This document shows, in pieces, positions 62,756 through 64,000 of a DNA stretch of 64,000 bases. The notes beneath the pieces are model-generated. The model had not been told where the DNA came from. It ran no database searches and worked only from the letters and a program-made list of their open reading frames with translations. Origin of the DNA: Fasciolopsis buskii (taxonomy: Eukaryota > Platyhelminthes > Trematoda > Plagiorchiida > Fasciolidae). The first letter of the stretch is position 1. Each line of letters opens with the position of its first letter. The stretch is from the NCBI GenBank assembly GCA_008360955.1, contig LUCM01000151.1, forward strand, positions 527,196-591,195, written 5' to 3'. Position numbers and translations under genes: made by a program.

Positions 62756-62987
62756 GCGAATCTCAACTTGCACTGACACCTTGGTCCGGAAGCCCAGTGA
62801 ACTATGGGTCAGATCAGATATGGAGCTGAACGGATGCACACATAAGTCGTTCACTGGAAACGACAAAACCCGAATTTCCTTGATCCATAGGGGCCGAATT
62901 CTAGGAGAGCCAGATGTCTATGATAAATGGGAACTTAGTTCCAGTTCGCTAACGGCAGTAATCCAGGAAATTCGACAAACTTACTAA
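62756..62987 (+). CDS. Terminal coding exon of an unidentified plus-strand gene
   Basis: A good acceptor (gaggtcagttctccacag) is entered in phase 2, matching the exon before it. The 77-residue end reads RISTCTDTLVRKPSELWVRS, DMELNGCTHKSFTGND, ISLIHRGRILGEPDVYDK, and finally WELSSSSLTAVIQEIRQTY before TAA (62985-62987). The composition and even use of all residues look like a true protein. An AATAAA lies at 63238-63243. The 89-base segment before it is also open in this frame, so an unspliced reading with a frameshift (decayed copy) is the alternative. Confidence 0.48.
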
Positions 62988-63237
62988 TTTATTTGTAAAT
63001 AACATGTTGCTCTTTCTGTTACGACATTATGGTGCTAGTTTTGCACAAACTTTCTCACCCTCTGAAATAACCCAACAGAAGCACTGAGAATGTTTGGAAT
63101 ATCAGATATTCAATTATAAAATTATTATTGAGCCAAACTATACCGACCAAGCTGGTATTAATGGCCGTTTCTCGATCACCTCATTTCAATATGAAGCCTG
63201 ATTACGTCGTTAACAACTCCACTTGGTTACCGATACT

Positions 63238-63243
63238 AATAAA
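63238..63243 (+). promoter_or_regulatory. Poly(A) signal AATAAA
   Basis: AATAAA about 250 bases after the TAA at 62985-62987. Confidence 0.35.
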
Positions 63244-63359
63244 CTTATATCCATATATTTTTGCGAGTGAATGTTATGCTAATGATTTTCTATATGCTCA
63301 GTGGGGAATTTTTTATGGAAATTTTTCAGCTTAATTGTTTAGAAAACAGCCACGTTATC

Positions 63360-63720
63360 ATGAACAATTCGGCCGCCTAATCGTAACCTGGTCTGAGTTC
63401 CAGCCTGGATTCAGGGCAGAGCCGAATACCACCTTGGGTTGCAACTTAGGAAAAGTCCACCAGTAACGGTGATATCCGTAAATAAATTGGCCCAGGATCA
63501 CTGAGTAAGCGGCCGCGAACAAGCGGCGGCAGCATCAGAGGTACGGTGCACTTTGCCTGACAAGCTTTCCACTTAAAGTGTGTCACAACAGTCCTGTTTT
63601 GGAACTGTGATGTAGTGAGGATAGGCTGCCATCCAAATAAGGTCATTGCGCCCTTTACTGTTCCACTGACCCTGAAGGGATTCATGAACTGATTAGATAT
63701 TCACTGGTGAGCTTGGAGTA
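63360..63720. other. GC-richer block, probable repeat fragment
   Basis: About 360 bases with higher GC and two NotI-like gcggccgc/cggccgc words. It has a minus-strand open frame of 79 codons (63446-63685, VKGAMTLFGWQPILTTSQF...). No splice context and no recognised domain; may be a mobile-element fragment. Confidence 0.3.
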
Positions 63721-63807
63721 GAGCTACTATCGTACAGGTAACAGTTGCTTGCACAAAGGCTGTAGGTTTGTCCTCGAATAAGCAATACTGCTGCAGATAG
63801 TCCATTG

Positions 63808-63822
63808 TCATCATCATCATCG

Positions 63823-63857
<35 letters not shown>

Positions 63858-63858
63858 G
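63808..63858. repeat. (CAT)n / (ATC)n trinucleotide microsatellite
   Basis: About seventeen CAT units with a CGT interruption and a CGT end. In one plus frame it would encode poly-Ser/Ile/His and on the minus strand poly-Asp/Met, but there is no gene context. Confidence 0.92.
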
Positions 63859-64000
63859 TTCAGCGTTAAACAGCAAGGCAGGCCTCACTGACCGCTGCCG
63901 TTCCCCAGAGTTACACGTTTATATAAAAAAGTGAATATCCAAGGGGAACAGGGAGTGGACCTACACAGGCGGCAAAAGGTAAGATACTGCTGCAGCCAAC

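Overview
The window is eukaryotic nuclear DNA with sparse genes. It is AT-rich, has no long open frames (the longest is about 136 codons), and carries exons of 40-275 bases with GT-AG borders, introns of several kilobases, microsatellites and decayed LINE retrotransposons. Together these suggest an animal with a large, repeat-rich genome. A flatworm (trematode) is my best guess, resting on gene architecture and LINE type rather than on any diagnostic gene. I see no bacterial operons, CRISPR arrays, rRNA or canonical tRNA genes.

The best-supported gene lies on the minus strand between about 15.1 and 4.4 kb. Four exons (15108-14976, 12254-12008, 8215-8044, 4666-4392) join with matching codon phases (1, 2, 0, 1, then 0) into about 276 residues. 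These hold two fibronectin type III (FN3) domains followed by a very acidic linker. Both ends of the gene lie beyond these exons. A strong-looking alternative terminal exon (12725-12545, with a poly(A) signal) and a 34-base frame-breaking exon (7468-7435) lie in its introns, hinting at truncated isoforms. Possible further upstream exons are at 16691-16639 and 30901-30730.

The 17.3-18.4 kb stretch is a GC-richer block that looks like a decayed mobile element. At 27.0-28.2 kb (plus) and 36.66-38.0 kb (minus) there are two LINE reverse transcriptase relics, both riddled with stops and frameshifts.

On the plus strand, one good exon at 34.8-35.0 kb encodes a helical segment of unknown function. 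A phase-consistent chain of exons at 46291-46419, 46475-46569, 49950-50103, 52919-52967 and 58398-58621 may be a Cys-containing protein ending near an AATAAA at 58821. A separate 3' gene end (62530-62666 joined to 62756-62987) lies near the right edge, and an acidic coding relic sits at 60.8-61.15 kb. Candidate exons on the minus strand near 56 kb would be antisense within the last intron of the plus-strand chain.

Exon calls outside the FN3 gene rest on splice-site quality, phase agreement and protein-like composition only. Strong-looking splice pairs occur by chance in 64 kb, so those models need transcript support.
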